A stretch of DNA of 64,000 bases. Source: Gammaproteobacteria bacterium. Its GTDB lineage: Bacteria > Pseudomonadota > Gammaproteobacteria > Pseudomonadales > Cellvibrionaceae. Of the stretch, positions 42,413 through 52,535 are shown piece after piece. The stretch is from NCBI GenBank assembly GCA_004172865.1, contig SEBV01000004.1:124001-188000 (forward strand), in the 5' to 3' direction. How positions within the stretch are numbered: the first letter of the stretch is position 1; each line of letters begins with the position of its first letter. A model generated the notes under the pieces. That model was not told where the DNA came from. It saw nothing but the letters and a program-made list of their open reading frames with translations, and did no database searches. The position numbers and the translations under genes were made by a program.

Positions 42413-42664
42413 TTAAGATTTAGTAAGCTTAGCAAAAAACTTATCAACATCCTCTGCAGTAAATGGCCAGCTCAATTCTTCAGCACTATCCGGTGCTCCA
42501 ACTACCGGAATTCGCACTCCATAACTCTGAATAAGTTTGTCGCTCTCAGCAATATCAACTTCTATTAATTTGAATTGAAACTGTCCAAGCAGCGGCCACA
42601 AGATAACTTTTGCCTGCTCGCATAAATGACAACCGAGAGTTGAATACAAATAAACACTTGCCAC
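42413..42664 (-). CDS. Glutaredoxin-like (DUF836) protein
   Basis: A small thioredoxin-fold protein with the redox motif CHLC in YLYSTLGCHLCEQAK and the cis-Pro segment YGVRIPVVG. The start chosen is GTG at 42664 (VASVYLYS), four bases after the FHA stop, because the fold begins there. A TTG at 42694 would overlap the FHA gene and add ten residues. The product has 83 aa. It is probably translated with the FHA gene. Confidence 0.8.
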   Translation of the reverse strand: MASVYLYSTLGCHLCEQAKVILWPLLGQFQFKLIEVDIAESDKLIQSYGVRIPVVGAPDSAEELSWPFTAEDVDKFFAKLTKS

Positions 42665-42668
42665 AGAA

Positions 42669-43526
42669 TTAGCGCTTGAAAATAAATGCGGCAATGACCA
42701 CCGCAGCTAAAATTCCCAGAAAAATCAAACCACTTTTTCCGCGAGTACTGGTTGATTCCGGCAAAGGTTCTTTTTTAGCGAAATTATGTTGAATCGCAAA
42801 TTTTTCAGGTACAGGAGCAGGTTTTGCTGGCGCAGGCCGTACTGCTTGCACAGATACTAGCGGCACAGTGCGAACTGTGGTTTTTGCCATTTCATCTGCT
42901 GGGCCCATAACACCAAAAGTCAGAGCATCAAAACGCAACTCATCACCACGCTTAACACGCGCTTCCATAACTTGCTTACCGTTGAGGAAGGTTCCGTTTG
43001 CCGAACCTAGATCCTTAACGAAAAGTGCGCCATCGATAATTTGCAGCTGGGCGTGGCGACGCGACAAATGCGCTGCTGCCAAACTGATATCGCAATCGGC
43101 GGCGCGACCAATGACTGTGGTGTCTTTTAAAGGGAAAACCCGATTCGCCAAGGCTGTGTGATTCGCCTTAAGCGCCCACCCAGTGCTAGGTACTGCCCGC
43201 AATTGCGTAGCGTTAGCAGTTTCACTGGCTTTTGACTCGATTTTAGGGTCGATAACCACCAACTCAATTGTGCCCAGACTAATCTCATCGTCGACTTTCA
43301 GAGTGCATGTACCTATAACTTCAGACATGTTGACGCGTACTGGTTTGAGCGGTTGCAGGTTTTTTAAGGTAAGGGTTTCGTGGGTGACGTGAACTTCAAA
43401 ATGCTTGTCGGCGATATAGGGGTCATCTACAACAAGATCATTGGTTGCGGAGCGTCCCACGGTAATCATAGGTTCCACCAACCAGACAGAATTATACTTA
43501 TTATTTTTGTAGCGAATCTTCAACAT
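42669..43526 (-). CDS. Double FHA-domain membrane-anchored protein
   Basis: A 285-aa protein. The first FHA domain spans about 17-80 (VGRSATNDLVVDDPYIADKH) and the second about 130-200 (IGRAADCDISLAAAHLSRRH, NGTFLNGKQV). Both keep the Gly-Arg and Ser/Asn residues used to bind phosphothreonine, best in the second. A Pro/Ala-rich linker leads to a C-terminal membrane helix (GLIFLGILAAVVIAAFIF). No Ser/Thr kinase is encoded nearby, so its partner is unknown. Confidence 0.88.
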   Translation of the reverse strand: MLKIRYKNNKYNSVWLVEPMITVGRSATNDLVVDDPYIADKHFEVHVTHETLTLKNLQPLKPVRVNMSEVIGTCTLKVDDEISLGTIELVVIDPKIESKASETANATQLRAVPSTGWALKANHTALANRVFPLKDTTVIGRAADCDISLAAAHLSRRHAQLQIIDGALFVKDLGSANGTFLNGKQVMEARVKRGDELRFDALTFGVMGPADEMAKTTVRTVPLVSVQAVRPAPAKPAPVPEKFAIQHNFAKKEPLPESTSTRGKSGLIFLGILAAVVIAAFIFKR

Positions 43527-43686
43527 GGTAAAAATGACCTAAAACAATTTGTAGGCGGGATGATGCTATAGGCCACCACCCTTTTCAAGCACCTAAATGC
43601 TGCTTTTTCCCTGACTCAAACGGCAGGCAGCGAGTGAATGCCCTCTATATAACCTTTTGCCGTTAAATGACACTCAATCGTCCAAT

Positions 43687-44430
43687 TCACGGCAAAAACA
43701 GCTTAAAGCTCCCACCACCCAAATCGCTGAGGTTACTTAGGCGAATAAATCCCTGACGTGATTTGTCTTTATGCATTTGTGAAACTTTATTTGCAAATAA
43801 TAAACCGAGGTGCGGCCTGCCACCTGCAAAATTCGTTCGTGACTCTGCAAATGTGGATGCATTCAACATGTCATCTGGATAACCGGGGCCATCGTCCTCA
43901 ATAGAAATACATAATCCTTCGATGGTTTTTTGTGCAGATATTTTTAATTTTTGTTTAGAGTAGCGCGCGCAATTCACGATGATGTTATTGACAACGCCGC
44001 CCACCAAATCGCTATCAAAATAACCTATTAAATCTTCATCGCACTCCAACATTAATTCGATATTGCGCGATTGCAGCAACTCGAAATTGCGCGCTATTTG
44101 CTCACTTAAAATATCTACCACAATAACTTCATCTATGTGAACCCGAACATTATCGTGATCCAATCGGTACAACGATAAAAGCTGTACAAGCTCGCTGTTG
44201 ATACGCGCCGCTTCATATTCAAGTATCGAATAGGACTTTGCGTGCTCTTGATTTTGTGGTGGATACTTTGACATTACATCCGCTAATGTATTTATCAACA
44301 TTCCCAGGGAATTTTTCATGTCGTGCACGCTGGATGCCAGCACAAATGAAAAACTTACCTCTTGTGATTCCTGATGCATTTTATGATCTGCAGAAATCGT
44401 ATCTGAATTATTTTTAATATTGTCACTCAT
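43687..44430 (-). CDS. Soluble histidine kinase-like protein
   Basis: A 247-aa cytoplasmic protein. The H-box is SSVHDMKNSLGMLINTL. The ATPase domain has NNIIVNCARYS (N box), IEDDGPGYPDDM (G1) and GGRPHLGLLFAN (G2). It has no sensor domain. It lies 12 bp downstream of the REC-TPR gene, so the two form an operon and probably a two-component pair. Confidence 0.85.
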   Translation of the reverse strand: MSDNIKNNSDTISADHKMHQESQEVSFSFVLASSVHDMKNSLGMLINTLADVMSKYPPQNQEHAKSYSILEYEAARINSELVQLLSLYRLDHDNVRVHIDEVIVVDILSEQIARNFELLQSRNIELMLECDEDLIGYFDSDLVGGVVNNIIVNCARYSKQKLKISAQKTIEGLCISIEDDGPGYPDDMLNASTFAESRTNFAGGRPHLGLLFANKVSQMHKDKSRQGFIRLSNLSDLGGGSFKLFLP

Positions 44431-44442
44431 AAGATCACCACA

Positions 44443-46083
44443 TTAACTCACAGGTTTTTCGGAAGCTATTCCACGTAATACATCTTCCAATTGCCGGAAG
44501 CGACGAAATTGCACATGATCATCTGGAATAATCTTGCGAATATAATCAATAAGAAATTGCATGTTTGTAATTAGCTGCCGATTACCGGGTTCTTTCTTAA
44601 ACTGCCCTAATAGTGCTTGTACCAAATTTAGGCGCATACCTATATGCTGCGGCAAACTTTGCAAAGCACTGGTAAAACAATCTATCGCACGAGAAAAATC
44701 TTTTGCATCGTAATACGCAATACCATCTTTGTTAATTTGCGCTACAAAAGCTTTATTTTTAGTGCTGCATGGTTCTTCTAACAAGCAATCTATTTTTTGC
44801 AAATCTTCTTCATTATCGGCATATTCACTTAAAAGCTCGCTAACAATTTTATTGGCTTTATCCGTATTTCCTGTTTCGCGCAGCGCTTTTACAAATTCAA
44901 TTTTAAGGTCAAGATCATTTGCAACGTCGTCGGCATCCATTAATTTTTGCGCGTTTAATAAAGCTTCGGCACTGCGCCTATCTTCTCCTGATACGGCGTG
45001 CAGTTGTGATTCCAACAAATAGCTATTTATTTTATTTTTATTGGTTTTGCCAAAACGATTTGGTATTTCCGCAGCAATCTTTAAAGCATCCCGCAATGCT
45101 TGTGTCGCAGCGTTTTTATCGGTCTTGGAAAACTCAATTGCTGATCGCGAAAATTTCTCATGAAAAACAACATCATCGTGACAAGAATTTTCGCCCAGCT
45201 TAACCGCTTTACGAAAGGAATTTGCTGAAAGCATTAATTCATTATTTTTTAGCGCTACATCGCCCAATTGCTGCTGCCGTAGAATAGAAAGTGGCGATAT
45301 TTCAGTAGCTTGCTGTAGAACTTTTTGTTGACCCTGAGAATCCCCACGTTCGGCCATAATATCGGCAAGGAGATCATAAGCTTTTAAACACAAAGGATTA
45401 AACTGAATAATTTCTTCTAACCATTGTTGCGCACTTAATGAGTCGCCTTGTAATTTTTTGACTTGCGCCATGCCCAACATAGCCCAATCAAGCTGCCGAA
45501 CTTCGAGAATTTGGCGGTATAAATCTTCAGCTTTTTCTAATTCGCCCAATTGCAATAAAAGTTTTCCTAAAATTTTTAGACAAGGGCTGGTGTATCGGCT
45601 GCCAGAGGCAATTTCTGTTTCACACAAAGAAACTGCAGTTTCAAAAGCTTTTTCTTTAATGGCATTATAAATAGGCGCGAGTGCTAATCGTTGCTTAAAT
45701 AAGCGTTCAAGTCGCTGACCGAGTGTTTGCCCGGTGATGGGTTTTGTAAGATAGGCATCCGGCTCATAATCATAGGCAGCCATAATGATATTTTTATTGG
45801 ACTCAGCAGATACCAACACAAATAAGCTGTCGCTATTTAAATTGGGCTGATGTCGTAACACTTCCAATATTTGCTGACCAGTTTTTCCTTTGCCTAAATT
45901 TTGATCGCATAAAATAATATCGTAAACTTTAGCGGTGCAGCAACGCATGGCTTCGTTGCTTGAAGCGGCTGAATCAACCATACCCACGCCAAAATTTTGC
46001 AGCATTTTTGACAAAGTTATGCGAAAGCTTTCAAAGTCGTCGACGACCAGAGCTTGCAGTTTTGCGTAGGGATTTTCAGCCAT
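44443..46083 (-). CDS. Response regulator with TPR repeats
   Basis: A 546-aa protein. The receiver domain is about 10-130, with the phospho-acceptor Asp in DIILCDQNLGKGKTGQ and Lys in DAYLTKPITGQ. The rest is helical TPR repeats (LGELEKAEDLYRQILEVR, AYYDAKDFSRAIDCFTSAL), a protein-protein interface with no DNA-binding domain. It acts by contact with other proteins, with unknown targets. It is upstream of the small histidine kinase in one operon. Confidence 0.9.
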   Translation of the reverse strand: MAENPYAKLQALVVDDFESFRITLSKMLQNFGVGMVDSAASSNEAMRCCTAKVYDIILCDQNLGKGKTGQQILEVLRHQPNLNSDSLFVLVSAESNKNIIMAAYDYEPDAYLTKPITGQTLGQRLERLFKQRLALAPIYNAIKEKAFETAVSLCETEIASGSRYTSPCLKILGKLLLQLGELEKAEDLYRQILEVRQLDWAMLGMAQVKKLQGDSLSAQQWLEEIIQFNPLCLKAYDLLADIMAERGDSQGQQKVLQQATEISPLSILRQQQLGDVALKNNELMLSANSFRKAVKLGENSCHDDVVFHEKFSRSAIEFSKTDKNAATQALRDALKIAAEIPNRFGKTNKNKINSYLLESQLHAVSGEDRRSAEALLNAQKLMDADDVANDLDLKIEFVKALRETGNTDKANKIVSELLSEYADNEEDLQKIDCLLEEPCSTKNKAFVAQINKDGIAYYDAKDFSRAIDCFTSALQSLPQHIGMRLNLVQALLGQFKKEPGNRQLITNMQFLIDYIRKIIPDDHVQFRRFRQLEDVLRGIASEKPVS

Positions 46084-46241
46084 AGATTTAATCTCTCCAA
46101 CGAAACGCCTATTACATATGCAAACCTAATTGCAGTAGCGAGGTAAAAATCGGTAATAGGTAAATAAATATATCGGTATGAGAATAGCCCAAGTTTTAAA
46201 GGATGTGACAAACAACGGCTAGTTGCGGATTCGGAAAGATG

Positions 46242-48035
46242 TTAATTCGTTGGCGCGAGACGACGGCGGGATTCAAAAATGGAATTACCACCCATTTTTT
46301 TGGCATTGTGTTTTGCGTCCGCCAATAGCAGGGAAACATGATGATGTGTTGTACAGGAAGTTGCATCAGGCGAAACGCAGCCTATCGCCAGCGTTAAAGC
46401 GCCGAAGCGTTGGCGAGCTCCGTTGCGATCATGGCTCCAATAATCCGTTTCGGTATGAGGGATTAATTCTAGGTAAGCCGCGGCGAAATCTTTAAATATT
46501 TGCTCGCAGCTCTCTCTCCAATTTTTGCTACGAAAAATCACGATAAAATCGTCGCCGCCGACATGCCCCACAAAATCTTGTTCCGCATCAATATGACGGC
46601 ACAAAATATTGCTCAGGCGCATAATAATTTCGTCACCAAAACCGTAGCCAAAAGCATCGTTAAAAGGCTTGAAATGATTTATATCCACATAGGCGACTAC
46701 CATTTCTTCCTTTGTATGCAGAAGATGATCTATGTGTTCATAAGGCGGTACATTTCCCGGCAATTGCGTGAGCGGGTTACTGTACTTTGCTGCGCGCAAT
46801 TTTTCTTCCGTGATGCAACGCAATAACTGGCGAATTTTACCGACACCGGAATATTTGCCGTCGCGGCTGACAATAAAATCCACACCGAGATTTTGATTTG
46901 GATCTTCCGTAATCAACTGCCCTACTTTTTTAAGTTCGCAGGAAATATCGACCGTCAGCGACATAGAACTAATAAATTCAGCGATAGATTTCTTTGCATA
47001 GAGGTCATGGGCAAAGGGTCGTGCAAACACATTCAATAATTCTGAACGGCTGACCATACCCAACGGCATTTCACCATCCACGACAGGCACACAACTTAGG
47101 CGAACATCATCGCGAAACATTTTAACCACGGCTTCAGCATTGGTCGTGGATGCAATCACATCAACTTTCACCATAATTTCGCCGACGGTGCGACGAAAAA
47201 CATCGTGATTACCAAAGCGTTGCCGCTGCGGAAATGCAGCGATATGAGCTGGGAAATCGGTGATAGGTGCGGCAGTAGGTCGCGCCAAATAAAAGCCCTG
47301 AACGTTTTCAATACCCATTGAAACCAGAGTATGTAATTCATCTTCCGTTTCAATGCCTTCAGCGATAACTTTATTGCCCATGCGGTTTGCAATATCGAGC
47401 ATAGCGCGCACAAACTCACGTTTAACCGGGTCGGCATCTATACCACTGATAAAATGACGATCAATTTTCACGTAGTCTGGGCACAACTCGCTCCAAACAC
47501 GCAAGCCGGCATAGCCAGCACCTAGATCATCCAAAGCAATTGCAAAACCCTGACGCTTGAAATGTTCTGATGCAGCACGCAAAAGATCAAATTGATCCAG
47601 AGGCTGGCTTTCAGTGAGTTCAAATACAACACGTTCAGGACTTAAGCCGACGCGCTGTAAAATTTCGCGTGTGACTCCATCGCGATATTGGCTGTCAGTA
47701 AAGCTCAGCGGCGTCATATTTAAAAATAATTTTCCTCCGAGCTTTAATTTTACAAATTTTTCACACGAAGCCGCGCGGCAAGCAAACTCCAAAGCTGCTA
47801 ATTGTTTGGTGCTGCGCGCCGTTGAAAATAATTGATCGGGCGTTCGTAAAGGGCTGTTCTCGGGTCCGCGAATCAGGGCTTCGTAACCTAGAATACGGCG
47901 ACTATCCAGCGCAATAATTGGCTGGAATACCGGTGTAAGCAAGCGCAATTCGATAATTCGTTGCAGTTCCGCTTGCAGGTGAGAATCAGAATAAATGCTG
48001 GTTGGTTGTTGGATGTTTAGATGGAAGCTCGTCAT
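46242..48035 (-). CDS. EAL-CBS-GGDEF c-di-GMP protein
   Basis: A soluble 597-aa protein from ATG 48035 (MTSFHLNIQ). ATG 48044 or a longer frame to 48134 are possible, but the longer one reaches almost to cmoA. EAL is about 30-265 (GYEALIRGPE, LTESQPL, ALDDLGAGYAGL). A CBS pair is about 285-400 (EIMVKVDVIASTTNAEAVV). GGDEF is about 420-590, with signature GGDDF. The EAL domain keeps key acidic residues. The CBS pair suggests control by a nucleotide. Domain order is reversed from the common GGDEF-EAL. Confidence 0.88.
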   Translation of the reverse strand: MTSFHLNIQQPTSIYSDSHLQAELQRIIELRLLTPVFQPIIALDSRRILGYEALIRGPENSPLRTPDQLFSTARSTKQLAALEFACRAASCEKFVKLKLGGKLFLNMTPLSFTDSQYRDGVTREILQRVGLSPERVVFELTESQPLDQFDLLRAASEHFKRQGFAIALDDLGAGYAGLRVWSELCPDYVKIDRHFISGIDADPVKREFVRAMLDIANRMGNKVIAEGIETEDELHTLVSMGIENVQGFYLARPTAAPITDFPAHIAAFPQRQRFGNHDVFRRTVGEIMVKVDVIASTTNAEAVVKMFRDDVRLSCVPVVDGEMPLGMVSRSELLNVFARPFAHDLYAKKSIAEFISSMSLTVDISCELKKVGQLITEDPNQNLGVDFIVSRDGKYSGVGKIRQLLRCITEEKLRAAKYSNPLTQLPGNVPPYEHIDHLLHTKEEMVVAYVDINHFKPFNDAFGYGFGDEIIMRLSNILCRHIDAEQDFVGHVGGDDFIVIFRSKNWRESCEQIFKDFAAAYLELIPHTETDYWSHDRNGARQRFGALTLAIGCVSPDATSCTTHHHVSLLLADAKHNAKKMGGNSIFESRRRLAPTN

Positions 48036-48182
48036 AATGACCATAATCGGTTGCAAGTGTGACACGGCGATGACGCTAGTAAAAAAAGCAGCTAGATTCA
48101 ACAAATTTGTCGCTCTAGTACCCGACAGGTACAATATCTAATCAAGCCCGTATCCTGGCCATTTCATTTGCAAATAGATCTC

Positions 48183-48917
48183 ATGCCAAATCAAACAACA
48201 GACAGTCTTTACGCCAACCCGCTGCAACAAGTAAACGCATTTGCCTTCGACGAAGTTGTGGTCAATGTCTTTCCTGACATGATCAAACGCTCGGTTCCAG
48301 GCTATGCCACCATCATTAATATGATTGGCAATCTCGCTGAACGTTACGCACAACCGGATAGTTTTTGTTACGACCTTGGTTGTTCCCTTGGCGCTGCAAC
48401 GCTTGCGATGCGCCATCGAATTCAGGCTGCAAATTGCAGCATTATCGGTGTAGATAATTCTGAGGCTATGATTGCGCGCTGCCAGCAAGTCATCGCCGCC
48501 GATAGCGCTGAAATTGATGTAGCGTTGCACTGTGCGGATTTGTGCGAATTCCCAATCAATAACGCATCGGTAACGGTGCTTAATTTCACGTTGCAATTTA
48601 TATCGTTGGAAAAACGTGCTGCGATTTTGCGCAAAATTTACGAGGGATTGAAACCTAACGGGGTTTTGATTCTCTCTGAAAAACTAGCGTTTGATGACGA
48701 ACAACATCAGGCACTAATGATTGAGCTGCACCACAATTTCAAACGCGCAAATGGTTACAGCGATTTGGAAATTGCGCAAAAGCGCAGTGCTATTGAAAAT
48801 GTTCTTATTCCCGAAACTCTCGCTACCCATCGTAACCGCTTAAAAGATGCCGGTTTTGCGAGCGTAGATGTTTGGTTTCAATGTTTTAATTTCGCGTCGA
48901 TAATTGCCATCAAATGA
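48183..48917 (+). CDS. cmoA: Carboxy-S-adenosylmethionine synthase CmoA
   Basis: CmoA makes carboxy-SAM from SAM and prephenate for tRNA wobble uridine modification. The start is ATG at 48183 ([13 protein letters not shown]); a TTG at 48168 is less likely. The 244 aa have [19 protein letters not shown], the SAM loop [31 protein letters not shown] and [15 protein letters not shown], matching the enterobacterial protein closely. cmoB overlaps its stop (ATGA). Confidence 0.96.
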   Translation: MPNQTTDSLYANPLQQVNAFAFDEVVVNVFPDMIKRSVPGYATIINMIGNLAERYAQPDSFCYDLGCSLGAATLAMRHRIQAANCSIIGVDNSEAMIARCQQVIAADSAEIDVALHCADLCEFPINNASVTVLNFTLQFISLEKRAAILRKIYEGLKPNGVLILSEKLAFDDEQHQALMIELHHNFKRANGYSDLEIAQKRSAIENVLIPETLATHRNRLKDAGFASVDVWFQCFNFASIIAIK

Positions 48918-49885
48918 TTAATTACAGTGATTTACTTGCCTATTTGCCAGAAAGCCCATTGCAATCCTGGAGCGAAACGCTGCCGCAACAAATTGCAGAT
49001 GGCTTGTGCGAAAAACGTTTCGGTGATTTGCCGACCTGGAAAAATGCTCTTGCTCAATTGCCTGCAATTAACAGCAGCAACAATAATTTTCTGGATAAAG
49101 TTGAGATAGGCGTCGCAACAGATTGTGACGATGAAACAAGCGCGCAATTGCGTAAAACGCTCGAAGCGTTAATTCCCTGGCGCAAAGGTCCGTACTGGGT
49201 TCACGGAATTCATATAGATACTGAATGGCGTTCAGATTGGAAATGGGATCGTGTTATCCCGCATTTGGCGCCACTAAAAAATCGCCTGATTTTAGATGTT
49301 GGTTGCGGCAACGGATATCACTGTTGGCGCATGCTCGGTGAAGGTGCCCAACGCGTTATTGGAATAGATCCATCGCCACGCTTTGTGGTGCAGTTTCATA
49401 TGATTAAGCAGCTTGCGAGCGGTAACTATCCAATTGATGTTCTACCTGTTGGCATCGAAGAGTTGCCAGCAAAACTGCAAGCATTTGATACTGTGTTTTC
49501 AATGGGGGTTTTTTATCACCGCAAATCTCCTATGGATCATTTGCGTGAATTGAAAGAAGCATTACGTCCCGGCGGCCAACTGGTATTGGAAACATTGGTT
49601 ATTGAGGGTGCGCTTGGAGATGTACTAGTGCCTGAGGGTCGTTATGCCATGATGAACAACGTATGGTTTTTACCGAGCTGCGAAACTATGTTGAGCTGGT
49701 TACGCAAAATGGGATTTAACAATCCGCGAGTTGTAGATGTTTGCACCACATCCACCGAAGAGCAACGCTCGACCCATTGGATGAAATTTCATTCTCTCCC
49801 TGAATTTCTCCATCCAGAAAATTCAACACTTACTGCTGAGGGCCACCCTGCCCCAATTCGTGCTGTGTTTGTAGCTGAAGCGTAA
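48914..49885 (+). CDS. cmoB: tRNA U34 carboxymethyltransferase CmoB
   Basis: CmoB uses carboxy-SAM to convert 5-hydroxyuridine at tRNA position 34 to cmo5U. The 323 aa have [20 protein letters not shown], the cofactor loop [34 protein letters not shown] and [15 protein letters not shown]. The ATG overlaps the cmoA TGA, so the two are translationally coupled. Confidence 0.96.
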   Translation: MINYSDLLAYLPESPLQSWSETLPQQIADGLCEKRFGDLPTWKNALAQLPAINSSNNNFLDKVEIGVATDCDDETSAQLRKTLEALIPWRKGPYWVHGIHIDTEWRSDWKWDRVIPHLAPLKNRLILDVGCGNGYHCWRMLGEGAQRVIGIDPSPRFVVQFHMIKQLASGNYPIDVLPVGIEELPAKLQAFDTVFSMGVFYHRKSPMDHLRELKEALRPGGQLVLETLVIEGALGDVLVPEGRYAMMNNVWFLPSCETMLSWLRKMGFNNPRVVDVCTTSTEEQRSTHWMKFHSLPEFLHPENSTLTAEGHPAPIRAVFVAEA

Positions 49886-49913
49886 ACACAACTAACAAAA
49901 TAACTAGCTGTAA

Positions 49914-50327
49914 TTATCTAACCCGCAACAACAAACCCTGACATTGACCTTGTTGAGCAGCATTTTCCAGCTGCTTAAATTCTTTCTCAGTCAATTTGCC
50001 GGGGCTGGCAATAACAGTGTGGCTATTGCCCTCTGCCAAAGCTTGCCACGTAATACGCAAACGGCTTTCTTCATCGCTACAATGAACTAAACGCACGAAA
50101 CTGGTATCCACACCAAAAGATTCCAAAAACTCGCGCGACATATGCTGCGGAGCAATCCATGTAACCCAGCGGTTAACACAGCTTTTTGTGAGGAACGCGA
50201 TCATCGGCATAATAAGCGCAGCTTGCTCTGGCGATGAATTGGCTATAATTAATTCTGTAATCCCACTAACTTGCGTTGCGTGTTGATTACTTTGGTATTG
50301 CGTTTGAGCTTTACGAATTCTATTCAC
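49914..50327 (-). CDS. sulA: SulA-like SOS cell division inhibitor
   Basis: SulA binds FtsZ and blocks septation during DNA damage. The 137 aa have [40 protein letters not shown] and a C-terminal hydrophobic end CQGLLLRVR, typical of the family. It overlaps the lexA stop by 8 bp, so both share the LexA-controlled promoter, as in Pseudomonas and relatives. Confidence 0.88.
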   Translation of the reverse strand: MNRIRKAQTQYQSNQHATQVSGITELIIANSSPEQAALIMPMIAFLTKSCVNRWVTWIAPQHMSREFLESFGVDTSFVRLVHCSDEESRLRITWQALAEGNSHTVIASPGKLTEKEFKQLENAAQQGQCQGLLLRVR

Positions 50328-50928
50328 GACGAATCACTCCTACACTGAGACCTTCAACGGTAAAATCCTGATCAGTTAAATCCACTCGAATAACATCAAA
50401 ATCCGGGTTCTCTGGACACAATTCAACTTGTGAACGATTGCCAATACGCTTGTAGCGTTTAACTGTAACTTCTTCACCAATTCGCGCCACCACAATTTGG
50501 CCACTGCGAACTTGATCGGTGCGATGCACGGCTAATAAATCACCATCTAAAATTCCGGCATCTTTCATACTCATGCCGTTAACACGTAATAAATAATCGG
50601 CTGACGGTGAGAAAAAACTGGGGGGAATATCGCAGTAATCTTCGATGTGTTCTTGCGCGAGGATTGGGTTCCCAGCAGCAACACGGCCAATAATCGGAAT
50701 ACCTTCGCTTACGGGTTCAGATATCAACCGAATGCCGCGCGATGCTCCAGGAACAATTTCAATCGCGCCTTTTTTCGCAAGGGCTTTGATATGTTCTTCA
50801 GCAGCGTTGGGAGATTTATAACCAAGGATTCGCGCTATTTCTGCACGTGTAGGCGGGTAGCCTGTTTCTTCGGCATAAGTTTTTATAAGCTGTAAAACTT
50901 GTTCCTGGCGCGACGTAAGATTGTACAT
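50320..50928 (-). CDS. lexA: SOS repressor LexA
   Basis: LexA represses SOS genes and cleaves itself when RecA is active. The 202 aa have the winged helix ([20 protein letters not shown]), the cleavage site Ala-Gly in [10 protein letters not shown], the catalytic Ser in [10 protein letters not shown] and the Lys in EVTVKRYKR. Two LexA-box candidates lie just upstream, showing autoregulation. Confidence 0.97.
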   Translation of the reverse strand: MYNLTSRQEQVLQLIKTYAEETGYPPTRAEIARILGYKSPNAAEEHIKALAKKGAIEIVPGASRGIRLISEPVSEGIPIIGRVAAGNPILAQEHIEDYCDIPPSFFSPSADYLLRVNGMSMKDAGILDGDLLAVHRTDQVRSGQIVVARIGEEVTVKRYKRIGNRSQVELCPENPDFDVIRVDLTDQDFTVEGLSVGVIRRE

Positions 50929-50945
50929 TGAATAATCCCGTTTAT

Positions 50946-50961
50946 CTGTTTGTTTATACAG
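50946..50961. promoter_or_regulatory. LexA box of lexA-sulA
   Basis: CTGTTTGTTTATACAG fits CTG-N10-CAG and ends 17 bp upstream of the lexA ATG. A second, weaker box (TTGGGATTATATACAG) lies at 50965-50980, as in the double operator of other lexA genes. Confidence 0.88.
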
Positions 50962-51040
50962 TAATTGGGATTATATACAGTATTTGTTCGCTTGCAACAA
51001 GTTTTTTCTGAGCTCTCTTTGAAGGGTAAAAAAATAGCGA

Positions 51041-52357
51041 TCAGCCGTCCAGCCCGCGCTTTATAGCATCTGAATTCGGACGAACTACAAAATAAAGAAT
51101 AACGATTACGGTGAGGATTGCGCCAGCCACTTTAAATTCTTCAATTTTGGCGTAGGACAACATTAACGCGCAGACCAACGCGCCGAGCACGGGAATGACG
51201 TAGGGAATTTCAAATCGCCCTTCGGGTTCACCTTTGCGATGTTTAAGCACTACAAGCGCAACGTTTACCACCATAAAACAAAGTAGCAATAGCACGCTTG
51301 TCGCGCGCGCCAGTGAGGCGATATTTCCCGTCAACGCAAGCACCAACATAAATCCCAACACCGCCAGCGATGAAACATATGGCGTACGCCGACGATTTAC
51401 GTTAGCGAGAACCTTAGGCATTAAGCCTTGGTTCGCCATGCCATAAATAAGACGCGAGCCCATAATAAAATTCAGCAGCGCGGTGTTTGCCACGGCAAAC
51501 ATCGCAATAAAAGCAAAGGCGATAGGTGGAAACCAGGGCGCTGCGCGTTTGACAACATCAACTAACGGCGCAGATGAAGCTGCGAGTTCTGCTGCGGGAA
51601 TTACTGAAACTGCGACCAGAGAAATCGTAATGTAAATAATTGAAGCGATAAGCACTGAAAATAAAATTCCTTTAGGCATATTTGATTCAGGATTTTTCAC
51701 TTCTTCACTTACGTTGATAATATCTTCGAATCCCACAAAGGAATAAAAAGTTAATACTGCACCCGAAAGAATTAAAGAAAATGTTAAATCACCTGCAGGA
51801 TTTACAACGGTCACTGCACTCGTGTAATCAACTGTGCCCAAAAATTTCGCGCCTATTACGATAACAAGCAACAAGCCACCCAGCTCAATCCCGGTGCACA
51901 ACATATTCATCCACATGGATTCACGAATGCCGCGAATCACAACGCCTGCTATTACAAGGCAAAATGCGATTACCACTAAATCTACCGGAACCGCTGAAAC
52001 AAGCGATGTAAAGTAACCAGCGAATGCACGGCTGCCAGCGGCCATTGAGGTTACACCGGATGAAAGCGCCGCAAGGCCAATAACGTAAGCGAGAAAGTTA
52101 CTTTTGAAGGCGTGATGAGTAAAGAAAGAAGCTCCGCCTGCGCGCGGATAACGTGAACCCAGTGATGCGTATGAAAGCCCGGTTAAACCGGCGGCGATCA
52201 TACTGGCGAGAAACGCCATCCAAATCGCATTCCCCATTTCACCTGCGGCTTTGCCAATAAGCCCATAAATGCCCGCACCGAGAATGTCGCCAACCCCGTA
52301 AACAATTAATGCGAATAATCCGATATGGCGATTTAATTTTTGCGGTTGATCAGTCAT
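51041..52357 (-). CDS. APC family amino acid permease
   Basis: A 438-aa inner-membrane transporter with about 12 hydrophobic helices. The first helix motif GVGDILGAGIYGLIGKAAGE is the substrate-binding turn of APC transporters. SFVGFEDIINVSEEVKNPE is the helix 6 and loop motif of the family. The substrate cannot be read. It is a single gene between lexA and fldB with no clear operon partner. Confidence 0.9.
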   Translation of the reverse strand: MTDQPQKLNRHIGLFALIVYGVGDILGAGIYGLIGKAAGEMGNAIWMAFLASMIAAGLTGLSYASLGSRYPRAGGASFFTHHAFKSNFLAYVIGLAALSSGVTSMAAGSRAFAGYFTSLVSAVPVDLVVIAFCLVIAGVVIRGIRESMWMNMLCTGIELGGLLLVIVIGAKFLGTVDYTSAVTVVNPAGDLTFSLILSGAVLTFYSFVGFEDIINVSEEVKNPESNMPKGILFSVLIASIIYITISLVAVSVIPAAELAASSAPLVDVVKRAAPWFPPIAFAFIAMFAVANTALLNFIMGSRLIYGMANQGLMPKVLANVNRRRTPYVSSLAVLGFMLVLALTGNIASLARATSVLLLLCFMVVNVALVVLKHRKGEPEGRFEIPYVIPVLGALVCALMLSYAKIEEFKVAGAILTVIVILYFVVRPNSDAIKRGLDG

Positions 52358-52535
52358 GAGACGCGCCCATAAAAAACTGAAACGAAATAAGGAGATTCAG
52401 ATATACCAATCATTTACCAAAAAGTAGTAAACGCCAAAAAAAATTTAAATCATCTGCATCTATATTAATGAGTCGAAAGTACCACGATGAGTGGCACTAA
52501 GGAAGCAGCAATGCCATAGCTGGCATCTTAGAAAT

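Noticed and set aside
48138-48596. 152-aa minus-strand frame across the cmoA start
   Set aside because: It overlaps the strongly supported cmoA; no family features.
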